Assembly: GCF_001424905.1 (NCBI RefSeq) | Contig: NZ_LMCU01000001.1 | Location: 372,001-436,000, forward strand | Length of the DNA: 64,000 bases | DNA from: Leifsonia sp. Root112D2 | Lineage (GTDB): Bacteria > Actinomycetota > Actinomycetes > Actinomycetales > Microbacteriaceae | Reading direction: 5' to 3' | In this document: positions 24,920 to 33,483 of the stretch, piece after piece | How the letters are laid out: each line of letters opens with the position of its first letter | How positions within the stretch are numbered: position 1 is the first letter of the stretch | Translations under genes and position numbers: made by a program | The notes under the pieces: model-generated | Told to the model about the DNA's origin: nothing | What the model saw: the letters and a program-made list of their open reading frames with translations, nothing else | Databases searched by the model: none

Positions 24920-24965
24920 GCTGTTGCCTCGGTATTCCTTGAAGAACGGTATTTGCTGAAGAACG

Positions 24966-26330
24966 TTATTCGCTGAGGAAGGTGAGCAGGTCGTGGCGGG
25001 TCAGCACGGCCACGGGCTTGCCGCCGTCGGTGACAAGCAGCGCTCCGGAACCGGCGAGCGCCGCTCGCGCGGCCGAGACCGTCTCGTTGACGCCGATGAG
25101 CGGCAGCGGAGCACCGGCGAACGACTCCACCTTGTCGGCCATTCCCGCCTGCCCGCTGAAGACCTGTTCCAGCAGCGCGCTCTCCTCGAGCGCGCCCACC
25201 ACCTCGCCGATGACGACCGGCGGTTCCGCGCTCAGCACGGGCATCTGCGAGACGCCGAACTCGGTCATGATGCGAATGGCATCGTGCACCGTGTCACTCG
25301 GATGCGCGTGCACCAGATCGGGCAGCTCGCCGCTCTTGGTCTTGATGATGTCGCGCACCGTCGCCTCGTCGGAGACGTCGCTGAAGCCGTAGGAACGCAT
25401 CCACTTGTCGTTGAAAATCTTGCCGAGGTAGCCGCGGCCGCCGTCGGGCAGCAGCACGACGACGACGTCGTCGGCGGTGAGTGAGGCGGCGGCTTCGAGC
25501 GCCGCAACCACGGCCATGCCGCTCGATCCGCCGACCAGCAGGCCCTCCTCGCGGGCGAGCCTGCGCGTCATGGCGAAGGCGTCGGCATCGCTGACGGCAA
25601 TCACCTCGTCAACGACGCTGGGGTCGTATGCGCCCGGCCAGAAATCCTCGCCGACGCCCTCGACCAGATACGGCCGACCGGTACCGCCCGAGTAGACCGA
25701 GCCCTCAGGGTCGGCGCCGACGATGCGCACGCGACCCTCGGAAGCCTCCTTGAGAAAGCGACCGGTGCCGCTGATGGTGCCGCCCGTGCCCACGCCCGCA
25801 ACGAAGTGCGTGATCTTCTGCTCGGTGTCGCGCCAGATCTCGGGGCCGGTGGTCTCGTAGTGACTCAGCGGCCCGTTCGGGTTGAAGTACTGGTTGGGCT
25901 TAAACGCGCCATCGATCTCGGCGGTCAGCCGATCCGAGACGCTGTAATACGACTCGGGGCTGTCGGGGGCGACGGATGTCGGGGTCACCACGATCTCGGC
26001 GCCGTACGCCGTGAGCACATTGCGCTTGTCTTCGCCCACCTTGTCGGGCAGCACGAAGACACAGCGGTAGCCGCGCTGCTGGGCCACGAGCGCAAGCCCG
26101 ACGCCGGTGTTGCCACTGGTCGGCTCCACGATGGTGCCGCCGGGCTTGAGCAGGCCCTCGCGCTCGGCCGCGTCAATGATGCGGGTGGCGATGCGGTCCT
26201 TCGATGATCCACCGGGGTTGAGGTACTCAACCTTCACCAGCACGGTGGCGGCAATGCCATCGGTCACGGTGTTGAGCTTGACGAGCGGGGTGTCGCCGAT
26301 GAGATCGAGAATCGTGTTGGCGTACTTCAT
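24966..26330 (-). CDS. Cystathionine beta-synthase with C-terminal CBS domains
   Basis: A 454-residue enzyme condensing serine and homocysteine to cystathionine. The N-terminal PLP fold has NPGGSSKDRIA with the PLP lysine at 44, PTSGNTGVGLALVAQQRGY and GVGTGGTISGTGRFLKE. The last ~120 residues form a pair of CBS motifs (DTVHDAIRIMTEFGVSQMPV and GGKPVAVLTRHDLLTFLSE). I chose the ATG at 26330; the longer frame to 26447 adds a low-complexity Arg/Pro leader. AGAAGGA lies upstream. The 146-bp region upstream (26331-26476) holds a possible -10 (GATAAG) but no recognised riboswitch. Confidence 0.93.
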   Translation of the reverse strand: MKYANTILDLIGDTPLVKLNTVTDGIAATVLVKVEYLNPGGSSKDRIATRIIDAAEREGLLKPGGTIVEPTSGNTGVGLALVAQQRGYRCVFVLPDKVGEDKRNVLTAYGAEIVVTPTSVAPDSPESYYSVSDRLTAEIDGAFKPNQYFNPNGPLSHYETTGPEIWRDTEQKITHFVAGVGTGGTISGTGRFLKEASEGRVRIVGADPEGSVYSGGTGRPYLVEGVGEDFWPGAYDPSVVDEVIAVSDADAFAMTRRLAREEGLLVGGSSGMAVVAALEAAASLTADDVVVVLLPDGGRGYLGKIFNDKWMRSYGFSDVSDEATVRDIIKTKSGELPDLVHAHPSDTVHDAIRIMTEFGVSQMPVLSAEPPVVIGEVVGALEESALLEQVFSGQAGMADKVESFAGAPLPLIGVNETVSAARAALAGSGALLVTDGGKPVAVLTRHDLLTFLSE

Positions 26331-26476
26331 GTCGGTGTATTTGTCCTTCTTTATCTGAGTCGACCGCCCGGTGCGGGGTGGTGCCCGGGCGCGCGACGAG
26401 TCGTGTTGGTCGGCTGGGTCAGCGACAACAACAGGACGGGGAAACACGCATGAGGCCAGCTTATCGCCCGGTGCGG

Positions 26477-28387
26477 TCAGTCGTCAGACGGGCCGGAGAA
26501 CACCGCGTGCGCGACGCGAAGTTCCGAGGCGACCCCGTCCAGCGGGCCGCCCTCGGGCAACGTCAGAGTTCTCGGCCGCCGCTGCTCATGCACGGCCGCC
26601 GAAAGCTCCTGCATCGTATCTATCACCTGCTGCGCCTCGCCCGGCGCGGGCTGCTGCCCGCCGATCTCGACGCGCGTCACGACCGCGGTGACGGCATCCG
26701 TGAGCCGTTCGAGCACCACGACGGCCGGCCACCACGCGGATGCCTGCCGACTGACCGGAGGAGGCTCGGCGAGCGCCTGCTGCAGCACCGTGCGCAGATC
26801 GGAGAGGCCCCGGTACGTTTGGCGGCGCAGGCGGGTGCGCTGGCCGTCGGCGCCGAGTGCAACGCGCAGGTATTCGAGCAGATCGTCGGTCACCGAGGCG
26901 ACCCTGTCACTGATGCGTGAACTCGACCGCCAGACATTCGGCCACGGAAGGTAGCCGACGAGAAGCACGATGGCGCAGCCGAGCGCCGTATCCAGCAGCC
27001 GTGACACCACGAGATCCTCGTTGCCGTTGCGCGACAGGTCGAGCAGCAGCACTATCACAGGGGTGAGAAAGGTGGCGAACATGCCGTAGTTGCGCTTCAG
27101 CGTGATGGGCAGCATTGCCGCGAAGACACCCAGGGCGATGAGAATCGGCACGCCGAACGGCACGTAGGCCAGCAGCAGCGTTCCGATGAGCACCCCGACC
27201 ACGGTGCCGACACCGCGTTGCACGGCGCGCGCGAACACCGAGCCGAAGTCGGGCTTGAGGGTGACGGCAACGGTGAGGGCTATCCAGTACGGCCTCTCCA
27301 CGGGAATCAGCGCGCCGACGAGTTCGGCGACCGCCAGGCAGAGCACCAGGCGCAGAATGGGCTTCCACGTGGCCGGGCCGCTGGCGACGGCGTCGCGCAG
27401 CGCGAGCATCCGCTCCCTGAAGGTCGGATGCCTGGGCTGTTCGGAGTCGGCGCCCTCCGCCTTCGCAAACAGGGACGCCACCGATCCCAACCGGGACTCG
27501 AGGGCCGCGAGTTCGCGCGAGGGCGCGGCATCGGGCGTCAGCTCGGCGGCGATCTCGACCGGCCCGGTGCTGCGCAGCACGGCGCCAGCCATGGCCCGGG
27601 TGGCCGCCGTCAACCGCAGCGGAATCGTCTCCCCCGAGCGCACGAGCGTGGTGGTGGCCTCCACGACCGGCGTCGCGGCGTTCAGCAGCGCGCCGAGCCG
27701 GCGCACGCGGGCATCGCGGCCGCCGCTGGTGGCGCGAAACGACACCACGGTGTCGTAGGCCTCGTTCATGGCCGTCGTCAGATTGACACGCGCGCTGTCG
27801 ACGCCCTCACGGCCCGAGACATCCATGAGCATCGCCAGGCTGCGGTACACCTCGGAGACGGCAAGGCGCTCCGGCGCCGTGGCCCGCCCGATGCCGCCGG
27901 CCATCGACAACAGCAGCGCCCAGGCCGCGCCAGACAGGTAGAACAGGGTCGGCAGCCACCACGGTCCGTGTCCGAAATTGACCCCGGATGCGACGATCGT
28001 GAAGATCAGAAACTGCAGGCTCGCCACGGAGGCCACGTTGCCGAGCACGCTCACCAGCCCCGAGACGAGCCCGGCCACCAGCACGAACAGGGCCGTCATG
28101 AGGCCGTCACCGAAGATCAGCCCGCCCAGCAGAAACCCGACCGCACCCGAGGCCGCCACGACGCTGAGCCGATACAGCCTGGCCCGATAGCGACCACCGA
28201 GATCTGCCCCGGATGCCGACAGCGCCCCAATCGCACACAGCATGCCCGGCCCGAGCTGGCCGATCGACATGCCGACCGCGACGGGCGTGACGATCGCCAC
28301 GGCAGAACGGACCGCCCGCGCCCACGGGATCGGTGCGGGTTGCGGACGCAACAGCTGGCCCACCCACCCGACCGCCGGAGTCCTCAT
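26477..28387 (-). CDS. FUSC-family membrane protein (aromatic acid exporter-like)
   Basis: A 636-residue protein with two halves, each with a bundle of hydrophobic segments (about residues 25-150 and 340-470), separated by and followed by cytoplasmic domains. This is the layout of FUSC/YccC-type exporters of aromatic acids or fusaric acid. Motifs include RPYWIALTVAVTLKPDFGSV and RGVGTVVGVLIGTLL at the start of the second bundle. The ATG at 28387 lies 6 nt after TAGGCT, so the message is probably leaderless, and it is divergent from the DtxR gene across a shared inverted repeat. Confidence 0.85.
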   Translation of the reverse strand: MRTPAVGWVGQLLRPQPAPIPWARAVRSAVAIVTPVAVGMSIGQLGPGMLCAIGALSASGADLGGRYRARLYRLSVVAASGAVGFLLGGLIFGDGLMTALFVLVAGLVSGLVSVLGNVASVASLQFLIFTIVASGVNFGHGPWWLPTLFYLSGAAWALLLSMAGGIGRATAPERLAVSEVYRSLAMLMDVSGREGVDSARVNLTTAMNEAYDTVVSFRATSGGRDARVRRLGALLNAATPVVEATTTLVRSGETIPLRLTAATRAMAGAVLRSTGPVEIAAELTPDAAPSRELAALESRLGSVASLFAKAEGADSEQPRHPTFRERMLALRDAVASGPATWKPILRLVLCLAVAELVGALIPVERPYWIALTVAVTLKPDFGSVFARAVQRGVGTVVGVLIGTLLLAYVPFGVPILIALGVFAAMLPITLKRNYGMFATFLTPVIVLLLDLSRNGNEDLVVSRLLDTALGCAIVLLVGYLPWPNVWRSSSRISDRVASVTDDLLEYLRVALGADGQRTRLRRQTYRGLSDLRTVLQQALAEPPPVSRQASAWWPAVVVLERLTDAVTAVVTRVEIGGQQPAPGEAQQVIDTMQELSAAVHEQRRPRTLTLPEGGPLDGVASELRVAHAVFSGPSDD

Positions 28388-28393
28388 GCCGAC

Positions 28394-28450
28394 AGCCTAG
28401 GCAGGGAGCTGCCCCGCCGCCCACGCGCCCTGCCGTCGCCTGCCTAGGAT
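28394..28450. promoter_or_regulatory. Symmetrical divergent leaderless promoters with 10-bp inverted repeat
   Basis: CCTAGGCAGG (28396-28405) is repeated in perfect inversion as CCTGCCTAGG (28439-28448). Each arm contains the -10 hexamer of one divergent gene: TAGGCT (28399-28394) 6 nt from the FUSC ATG, and TAGGAT (28445-28450) 6 nt from the DtxR ATG. A dimeric regulator binding both arms could control both genes. Confidence 0.6.
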
Positions 28451-28456
28451 GGGTTC

Positions 28457-29137
28457 ATGTCCGTCTCCCAGCTGACGAACGCCGCGCAGGACTACCTCAA
28501 GGCCATCTGGAGCGCGACGGAATGGTCGCCGACGCCCATCACCGTCACGCAGCTGGCCGAGCGCATGGGTGTGCGTACCGCGACGGTCTCCGATGGCATC
28601 CGGCGTCTGGCCGAGCAGGGGCTGCTCGAACACGCGCCGTACGGCAGCATCGAGCTCACCGAGACGGGGCGCACGCACGCCGTCGCGATGGTGCGCCGGC
28701 ACCGGCTGCTCGAGACGTTTCTCGTCGAGGTGCTCGACTATGCGTGGGACGAGGTGCACGACGAGGCCGAGGTGCTCGAGCACGCGGTCAGCGACGAGCT
28801 TGTCGAGCGCATCGACGCCCGCCTGGGGCATCCCTCGCGTGATCCGCACGGTGACCCGATTCCCACCGCCGATGGGCGACCCCATCTTCCGGATGCGACG
28901 CAGCTGTCACGCGCGCCGCTCGCGACCGCGCTCATCGTCACCCGCATCTCGGATGCCGACCCGGCGGTGCTGCGGGCTCTCGCCCGGCGCGGCATCCGGC
29001 CGGACACGCGCCTGACGGTGCTCGGGCACGACGATGAGGCCGGCGGCCCCACCGTAGCGCTCACGCCGACTGCGGCCCCCATGCCGCTCGACGGCAACAT
29101 CGCCGACGCCGTCTGGGTCACGCCGGCAGCGGAGTAG
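28457..29137 (+). CDS. DtxR/MntR-family metal-dependent repressor
   Basis: A 226-residue iron- or manganese-dependent regulator. Its N-terminal helix-turn-helix is ITVTQLAERMGVRTATVSDG with the wing GLLEHAPYGSIELTE. The dimerisation domain carries the metal ligands in RHRLLETFLVEVLDYAWDEV and HDEAEVLEHAVSDELVERID; a C-terminal SH3-like/FeoA domain follows. The partner gene mntH, with an operator-like repeat, lies 110 bp away convergently, which favours manganese (MntR). The start is the ATG at 28457, 6 nt after TAGGAT. Confidence 0.9.
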   Translation: MSVSQLTNAAQDYLKAIWSATEWSPTPITVTQLAERMGVRTATVSDGIRRLAEQGLLEHAPYGSIELTETGRTHAVAMVRRHRLLETFLVEVLDYAWDEVHDEAEVLEHAVSDELVERIDARLGHPSRDPHGDPIPTADGRPHLPDATQLSRAPLATALIVTRISDADPAVLRALARRGIRPDTRLTVLGHDDEAGGPTVALTPTAAPMPLDGNIADAVWVTPAAE

Positions 29138-29145
29138 CGCGCGGT

Positions 29146-29234
29146 GGTTTCGAGACGCTCGTTCCTCGCTCCTCAACCAGCGGAACGTCCGCTGATTGAG
29201 GAGCAGTCGAGGAACGAGGCTGCGTCTCGAAACC
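29146..29234. repeat. REP-like palindromic element between dtxR and mntH (tail-to-tail pair)
   Basis: GGTTTCGAGACGC (29146-29158) pairs with GCGTCTCGAAACC (29222-29234); inside, CTCCTCAACCAGCGGA meets TCCGCTGATTGAGGAG around a 3-nt loop. It is two copies of the same unit as at 5128-5224 in the opposite orientation, an 89-nt almost complete hairpin. Lying between convergent genes, it probably also terminates both transcripts. Confidence 0.85.
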
Positions 29235-29245
29235 AGCTCCGCGAA

Positions 29246-30508
29246 CTACCCTCCCATCGGCGCAACCGTCAACACGATCAGTGCGATGTTGAGCGCCACG
29301 ATGAGGGCGACGACGAGCCAGCCGAGCACGCGCATCCCGAGCCGGTTTGCGTGGGTGCCCATGAGCATCCGGTTGCCGGTGAGCCGCATCAGCGGCACCA
29401 GCGCGAACGGAATGCCCAGACTCAGGAAGACCTGGCTGAGCACGAGTGCCCAGGTGGGGTCGACCCCGACGGCGAGAATCACTATCGCCGGCACCAGCGT
29501 CACCACACGGCGCAGCAGCAGCGGCACCCGGATGCGCAGCAGGCCGGCCATGATGGTCGCGCCGGCGTAGCTGCCAACCGAGGTGGATGCCAGCCCCGAG
29601 GCGAGCAGGCCTATCGCGAAGATCACGCCGATGGCAGGCCCGAGGGCGGAGCTGAGCGCGGCATGCGCGCCCTCGATGGTGTCGGTGCCCTTAACCCCGC
29701 CGAGACTCGCGGCGGCCACCAGGAGCATGGCGATATTCACTGCGCCGGCGATGGCAAGCGCGCCGAGCACGTCCCACCGGGTGGCCGTGAGCAGGCGGCC
29801 GAGTAGCCGTGGGCTGCTCTGGTGGCCGTGCCTGTCGCGCGCGAGCGCCGAGTGCAGGTAGATGGCGTGGGGCATCACCGTGGCGCCGAGCATGCTCGCG
29901 GCCAGCAGTACGGAGCCGGAACCGTCGAAGCGGGGCAGGAGCCCGCCGACGGCATCCGGCCAGCTCACGGGGGAAACCACGAGTCCGGCCAGAAAGCCGA
30001 TCGCGATGATCGCGAGAAGAGCCAGGATGACCGTCTCGAAGGGGCGCTGGCCGCGCCGCGATTGCACGGTGAGCAGCAGAATCGAGACGACGCCGACAAT
30101 GACCCCACCCACGACCAGCGGCAGACCGAAGAGCAGGTTCAGGGCGATGGCGCCGCCGATGACCTCGGCAATGTCGGTGGCGGCCGCCACCAATTCGGCC
30201 TGTACCCAGAACGCGCGCCGGGCAGCCGGGCGCATACGTTCGCCGAGCAGTTCGGGCAGACTGCGGCCGGTCACGAGCCCGAGCTTGGCCGACTGGTACT
30301 GCACCAGCACGGCCATCGCGTTGGCCGCGACGAGAACCCAGACGAGCAGGTAGCCGAAGCGTGCGCCGGCGGTGAGGTTGGCGGCGACGTTGCCGGGGTC
30401 AACGTACGCGATGGCGGCCACGAAGGCCGGACCGAGCAGAAAAAGGATGCGCGTGCTCCCGCGGGCGCGCTTCGGCGGGGAAGCTGTGGCTGTCGCATCC
30501 GTCGCCAT
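29246..30508 (-). CDS. mntH: Nramp-type manganese transporter
   Basis: A 420-residue proton-coupled divalent metal importer with about 11 membrane segments. The first segment has the metal-binding DPGN (in AYVDPGNVAANLTAGA), and the sixth has MPHAIYLHSAL with the Met-Pro-His signature, both complete. I chose the ATG at 30508, with GGGAGG 11 nt upstream; the earlier ATG at 30532 lies within the operator-like repeat at 30531-30552. It ends near the REP-like palindrome, convergent with the DtxR/MntR gene. Confidence 0.95.
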   Translation of the reverse strand: MATDATATASPPKRARGSTRILFLLGPAFVAAIAYVDPGNVAANLTAGARFGYLLVWVLVAANAMAVLVQYQSAKLGLVTGRSLPELLGERMRPAARRAFWVQAELVAAATDIAEVIGGAIALNLLFGLPLVVGGVIVGVVSILLLTVQSRRGQRPFETVILALLAIIAIGFLAGLVVSPVSWPDAVGGLLPRFDGSGSVLLAASMLGATVMPHAIYLHSALARDRHGHQSSPRLLGRLLTATRWDVLGALAIAGAVNIAMLLVAAASLGGVKGTDTIEGAHAALSSALGPAIGVIFAIGLLASGLASTSVGSYAGATIMAGLLRIRVPLLLRRVVTLVPAIVILAVGVDPTWALVLSQVFLSLGIPFALVPLMRLTGNRMLMGTHANRLGMRVLGWLVVALIVALNIALIVLTVAPMGG

Positions 30509-30530
30509 CGACCGACTCGCCTCCCGTCGC

Positions 30531-30552
30531 ATTGTTAGACGAGGCTAACAAT
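30531..30552. promoter_or_regulatory. MntR/DtxR-type operator upstream of mntH
   Basis: ATTGTTAG (30531-30538) and CTAACAAT (30545-30552) form a perfect inverted repeat with a 6-bp spacer. The half-site TTAG...CTAA resembles DtxR-family boxes. It is 22 bp ahead of the mntH ATG and inside the probable promoter or 5' leader, fitting Mn-dependent repression. Confidence 0.65.
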
Positions 30553-30569
30553 ACTCCCGCCGACGTGAA

Positions 30570-32531
30570 TCAGTCCGTGCCAGGTTCGCCGGCCACCGAC
30601 GCCACCCCTTCAGTTCCACCGCGCTGTTCCCTGTACAGCCGCGCGTACGTGCCGCCCACCGCAAGCAACTCGGCGTGTGTTCCACGCTCCACGATGCGGC
30701 CGCCGTCGACCACGAAGATCACGTCTGCCGCCACGATCGTCGAGAGCCGGTGCGCGATCGCCACCGTGGTGCGCCCGCGCGCCGCCGTGTCGAGCGCGGT
30801 CTGCACGACGCGCTCCGAGATGGAGTCGAGCGCACTCGTCGCCTCGTCGAGCACGAGCACCTCGGGGTTCTTCAGCAGCACGCGCGCGATCGCGATGCGC
30901 TGCTTCTCGCCGCCGGAGAGCCGGTAGCCGCGCTCGCCCACCAGGGTGTCGTAGGCATCCGGAAAACTCGCGATCGTGTCATGGATGTTCGCCTGGCGGG
31001 CCGCCGCCTCGAGTTCGGACTGCGTGGCATCCGGCTTCGCATAGCGCAGATTCTCGGCAATGGATGCGTGAAAAAGGTAGGTCTCCTGGCTCACAACGCC
31101 GATGTGCGCGACCAGGGATTCGTGCTGCAGCTCACGCACATCCCTGCCGGCGAAACGCACACTGCCGGCCGTCGCGTCGTAGAAGCGCGGCACCAGATAC
31201 GAGACGGTGGTCTTGCCGGCCCCGCTCGGTCCGACGAACGCCGCGAACTGGCCGGGCTCGATCGTGAACGAGACGCCGTCGAGCGTGGGTCGCTCGCCCT
31301 CGCGCGCATCCGGATACGCAAATCTCACGCCGTCGAACTCGATGCGCCCGAGATCGGCGCCCTCGGAAACGGATGCGGCGCTCGGCAGGTCCGCAATGGC
31401 AGGCCGCAGGTCAAGATACTCGAAGATGCGCGCGAACAGCGCCCCGGATGTCTGCAGATCGAGCGCCACCCGCATGAGCCCGAGCAGGGGGAACAGCAGC
31501 CGGGCCTGAACGGTGGTGAACGCCACGATGGTGCCGGCCGTGATGTCGCTCGCGCCCGCGTGCAGCAGCCAGCCCGCCACGAGGTACACGATTGCGGGTA
31601 TCGAAGAGAGAAAGATGTTGACCATCGCGAAGAACCACTGGCCGCTCATCGACTGGCTCACCTGCAGCCGAATCTGGTTCTCGTTCTCGTGGGAATAGCG
31701 GGCCGTCTCGGCATCCTGACGGTTGAAGCTTTTGGAGAGCAGAATGCCCGAGACGCTCAGCGTCTCCTGTGTGATGGCCGTCATGTCCGACAGCGACTCC
31801 TGCGTCTTGGTGGCGATGCGCGCCCGCACCTGGCCTACCCGGCGCTGGGCTATCACCAGAATCGGCATGAGCACCACGGCGATGATGGTCAGCTGCCAGT
31901 TGAGCAGCAGCATGGCCACGAACGCCGCCATCACCGTGACGGTGTTGCCGAGCACGCTCGAGATCGTGTTGGTGAGCACGCTGGCCACGCCGCCCACGTC
32001 GTTCTGCAGTCGCGACTGGATGACGCCCGTCTTGGTATGCGTGAAGAAGCTCAGTTCCATCGACTGCAGGTGACTGAACAGCCGCACCCGCAGCGACCCC
32101 ATCACCCTGTTGCCGACGGATGAGGTCAGATACGTCTGCCACACGCCCAGCAGCGCCGAGCCGACGTAGACCACGATCATGAGGCCGACGAGCCCCATCA
32201 GCACCGGCAGATTCGGGCCGCCCCGGGGGAACAGCCCGTCGTCGAACGCGCGCTGGGTGAGCAGCGGCGGCACCACCGAGAGCGCGGCACCGATGAGCAC
32301 GAGCACGATGGTTGTGACGATCGCCGCCCGGTGCGAGGCAAAGAGCGCGAAGATGCGCCGCCCCAGATTGCGGATGCGTGGCGCCTCAGCATTCGCAGCC
32401 CGCTGCGCCGCGTAGTCTCCGCCGCTGATGCGGCCGCGGCCTGGCCCGCCTGCACCGGCCGCCGCGCGGGTCGCGCCCATGCGGCCTCCGCCGCCAGCTC
32501 CGCCGGTCCCGGCGCCGTGCATTCCACTCAC
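30570..32531 (-). CDS. ABC exporter, fused membrane and ATPase domains (MsbA/MDR type)
   Basis: A 653-residue half-transporter. After a Gly/Ala/Arg-rich tail of ~50 residues, six membrane segments (about residues 65-370) precede the ATPase domain. Walker A is GPSGAGKTT, the Q-loop region VVSQETYLFH, the signature LSGGEKQR, Walker B VLVLDEATSALD and the switch His AHRLST, all intact, so a homodimer would be active. The GTG start at 32531 lies 6 nt after TAGGCT, indicating a leaderless message. The exported substrate is unknown. The flexible glycine-rich N-terminus is unusual but common in actinobacterial exporters. Confidence 0.9.
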   Translation of the reverse strand: MSGMHGAGTGGAGGGGRMGATRAAAGAGGPGRGRISGGDYAAQRAANAEAPRIRNLGRRIFALFASHRAAIVTTIVLVLIGAALSVVPPLLTQRAFDDGLFPRGGPNLPVLMGLVGLMIVVYVGSALLGVWQTYLTSSVGNRVMGSLRVRLFSHLQSMELSFFTHTKTGVIQSRLQNDVGGVASVLTNTISSVLGNTVTVMAAFVAMLLLNWQLTIIAVVLMPILVIAQRRVGQVRARIATKTQESLSDMTAITQETLSVSGILLSKSFNRQDAETARYSHENENQIRLQVSQSMSGQWFFAMVNIFLSSIPAIVYLVAGWLLHAGASDITAGTIVAFTTVQARLLFPLLGLMRVALDLQTSGALFARIFEYLDLRPAIADLPSAASVSEGADLGRIEFDGVRFAYPDAREGERPTLDGVSFTIEPGQFAAFVGPSGAGKTTVSYLVPRFYDATAGSVRFAGRDVRELQHESLVAHIGVVSQETYLFHASIAENLRYAKPDATQSELEAAARQANIHDTIASFPDAYDTLVGERGYRLSGGEKQRIAIARVLLKNPEVLVLDEATSALDSISERVVQTALDTAARGRTTVAIAHRLSTIVAADVIFVVDGGRIVERGTHAELLAVGGTYARLYREQRGGTEGVASVAGEPGTD

Positions 32532-32604
32532 GTGGTGAGCCTAATCCCGACTGCCGACGCGGTTCGCGCGTATTCGCTGCTCGCGTACTGGCGAGGCCGC
32601 CGCG

Positions 32605-33483
32605 CTACTTCGTCGACCCCGCGAGCAGCGCGGTCACGAAGTAGCGCTGGAATGCGAAGAAGACAATCAGCGGAACGATCATCGACAGGAATGCCCCGGA
32701 GGAGAGAACGTCAATGTTCGCCCCGAACTGGCGCAGCTGACCCTGGATCGCCACCGTCACCGGCTGGGACGACGCGTTCGTGAAGATCAGCGCGATCAGC
32801 ATGTCGTTCCACACCCAGAGAAACTGGAAGATGCCGAGCGAGGCTATCGCGGGCATCCCGAGCGGAATGATGATCGTGGAGAAGATGCGCCATTCGCTCG
32901 CGCCATCGAGACGCGCGGCCTCCATCAGCTCGCCGGGCACCTGCGTGAAAAAGTTGCGCAGCAGAAAGATGGCGAACGGCAATCCGAACGCCACGTGGAA
33001 CAGCACAACGCCGACGATCGAGCCGAACAGGCCCAGGCTGCCGTACAGCTTCGCGATGGGAATCAGCGCCACCTGGGATGGCACCGCGAGCAGCACAATC
33101 ACGGCGATGAGCAGCCAGTCCCGCCCCGGAAACTTCATCCAGGCGAAGGCGTAGCCGGCCAGCGATCCGATGATGATCACGAGCAGCGTCGCCGGCACCG
33201 TGATCATGATCGTGTTGCCGAACGACCCCATGAACTGGTTGTTCTGCAGTAGGTTCGCGTAGTTGTCGACGGTGAGCTGGGCCGGTGTCGTGAAGACGGT
33301 CCACCATCCGCTCGCACTGTTGTCTTTACTGTTGCGCAACGACGAGATGAACAGCCCGACGGTCGGTACGAGCCAGAAGATCGCTATGACGATCAACACC
33401 AGGTTGACGACGCCCTTGCCGAAGAAGTCGAGAATCTTGCGTGCGGCGCTGCGCTGCGCCTTCACCAGCGTGAGCCCGCTCAT
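32605..33483 (-). CDS. CUT1 sugar ABC transporter permease (MalG type)
   Basis: A 292-residue permease with six membrane segments and the EAA motif ELMEAARLDGASEWRIFSTI (about residues 185-204) that docks the ATPase. It follows the MalF-type permease with a 4-bp overlap (ATGA). With the binding protein upstream it completes a CUT1 importer lacking its own ATPase, which in actinobacteria is usually supplied by a shared MsiK-like protein. The binding protein resembles alpha-glucoside (AglE-like) systems, so an alpha-glucoside is a fair guess. Confidence 0.9.
   Translation of the reverse strand: MSGLTLVKAQRSAARKILDFFGKGVVNLVLIVIAIFWLVPTVGLFISSLRNSKDNSASGWWTVFTTPAQLTVDNYANLLQNNQFMGSFGNTIMITVPATLLVIIIGSLAGYAFAWMKFPGRDWLLIAVIVLLAVPSQVALIPIAKLYGSLGLFGSIVGVVLFHVAFGLPFAIFLLRNFFTQVPGELMEAARLDGASEWRIFSTIIIPLGMPAIASLGIFQFLWVWNDMLIALIFTNASSQPVTVAIQGQLRQFGANIDVLSSGAFLSMIVPLIVFFAFQRYFVTALLAGSTK

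Noticed and set aside
26331..26476. Riboswitch (SAM or similar) ahead of the cystathionine beta-synthase gene
   Set aside because: No conserved riboswitch core or terminator hairpin was visible; only a possible -10 was seen.
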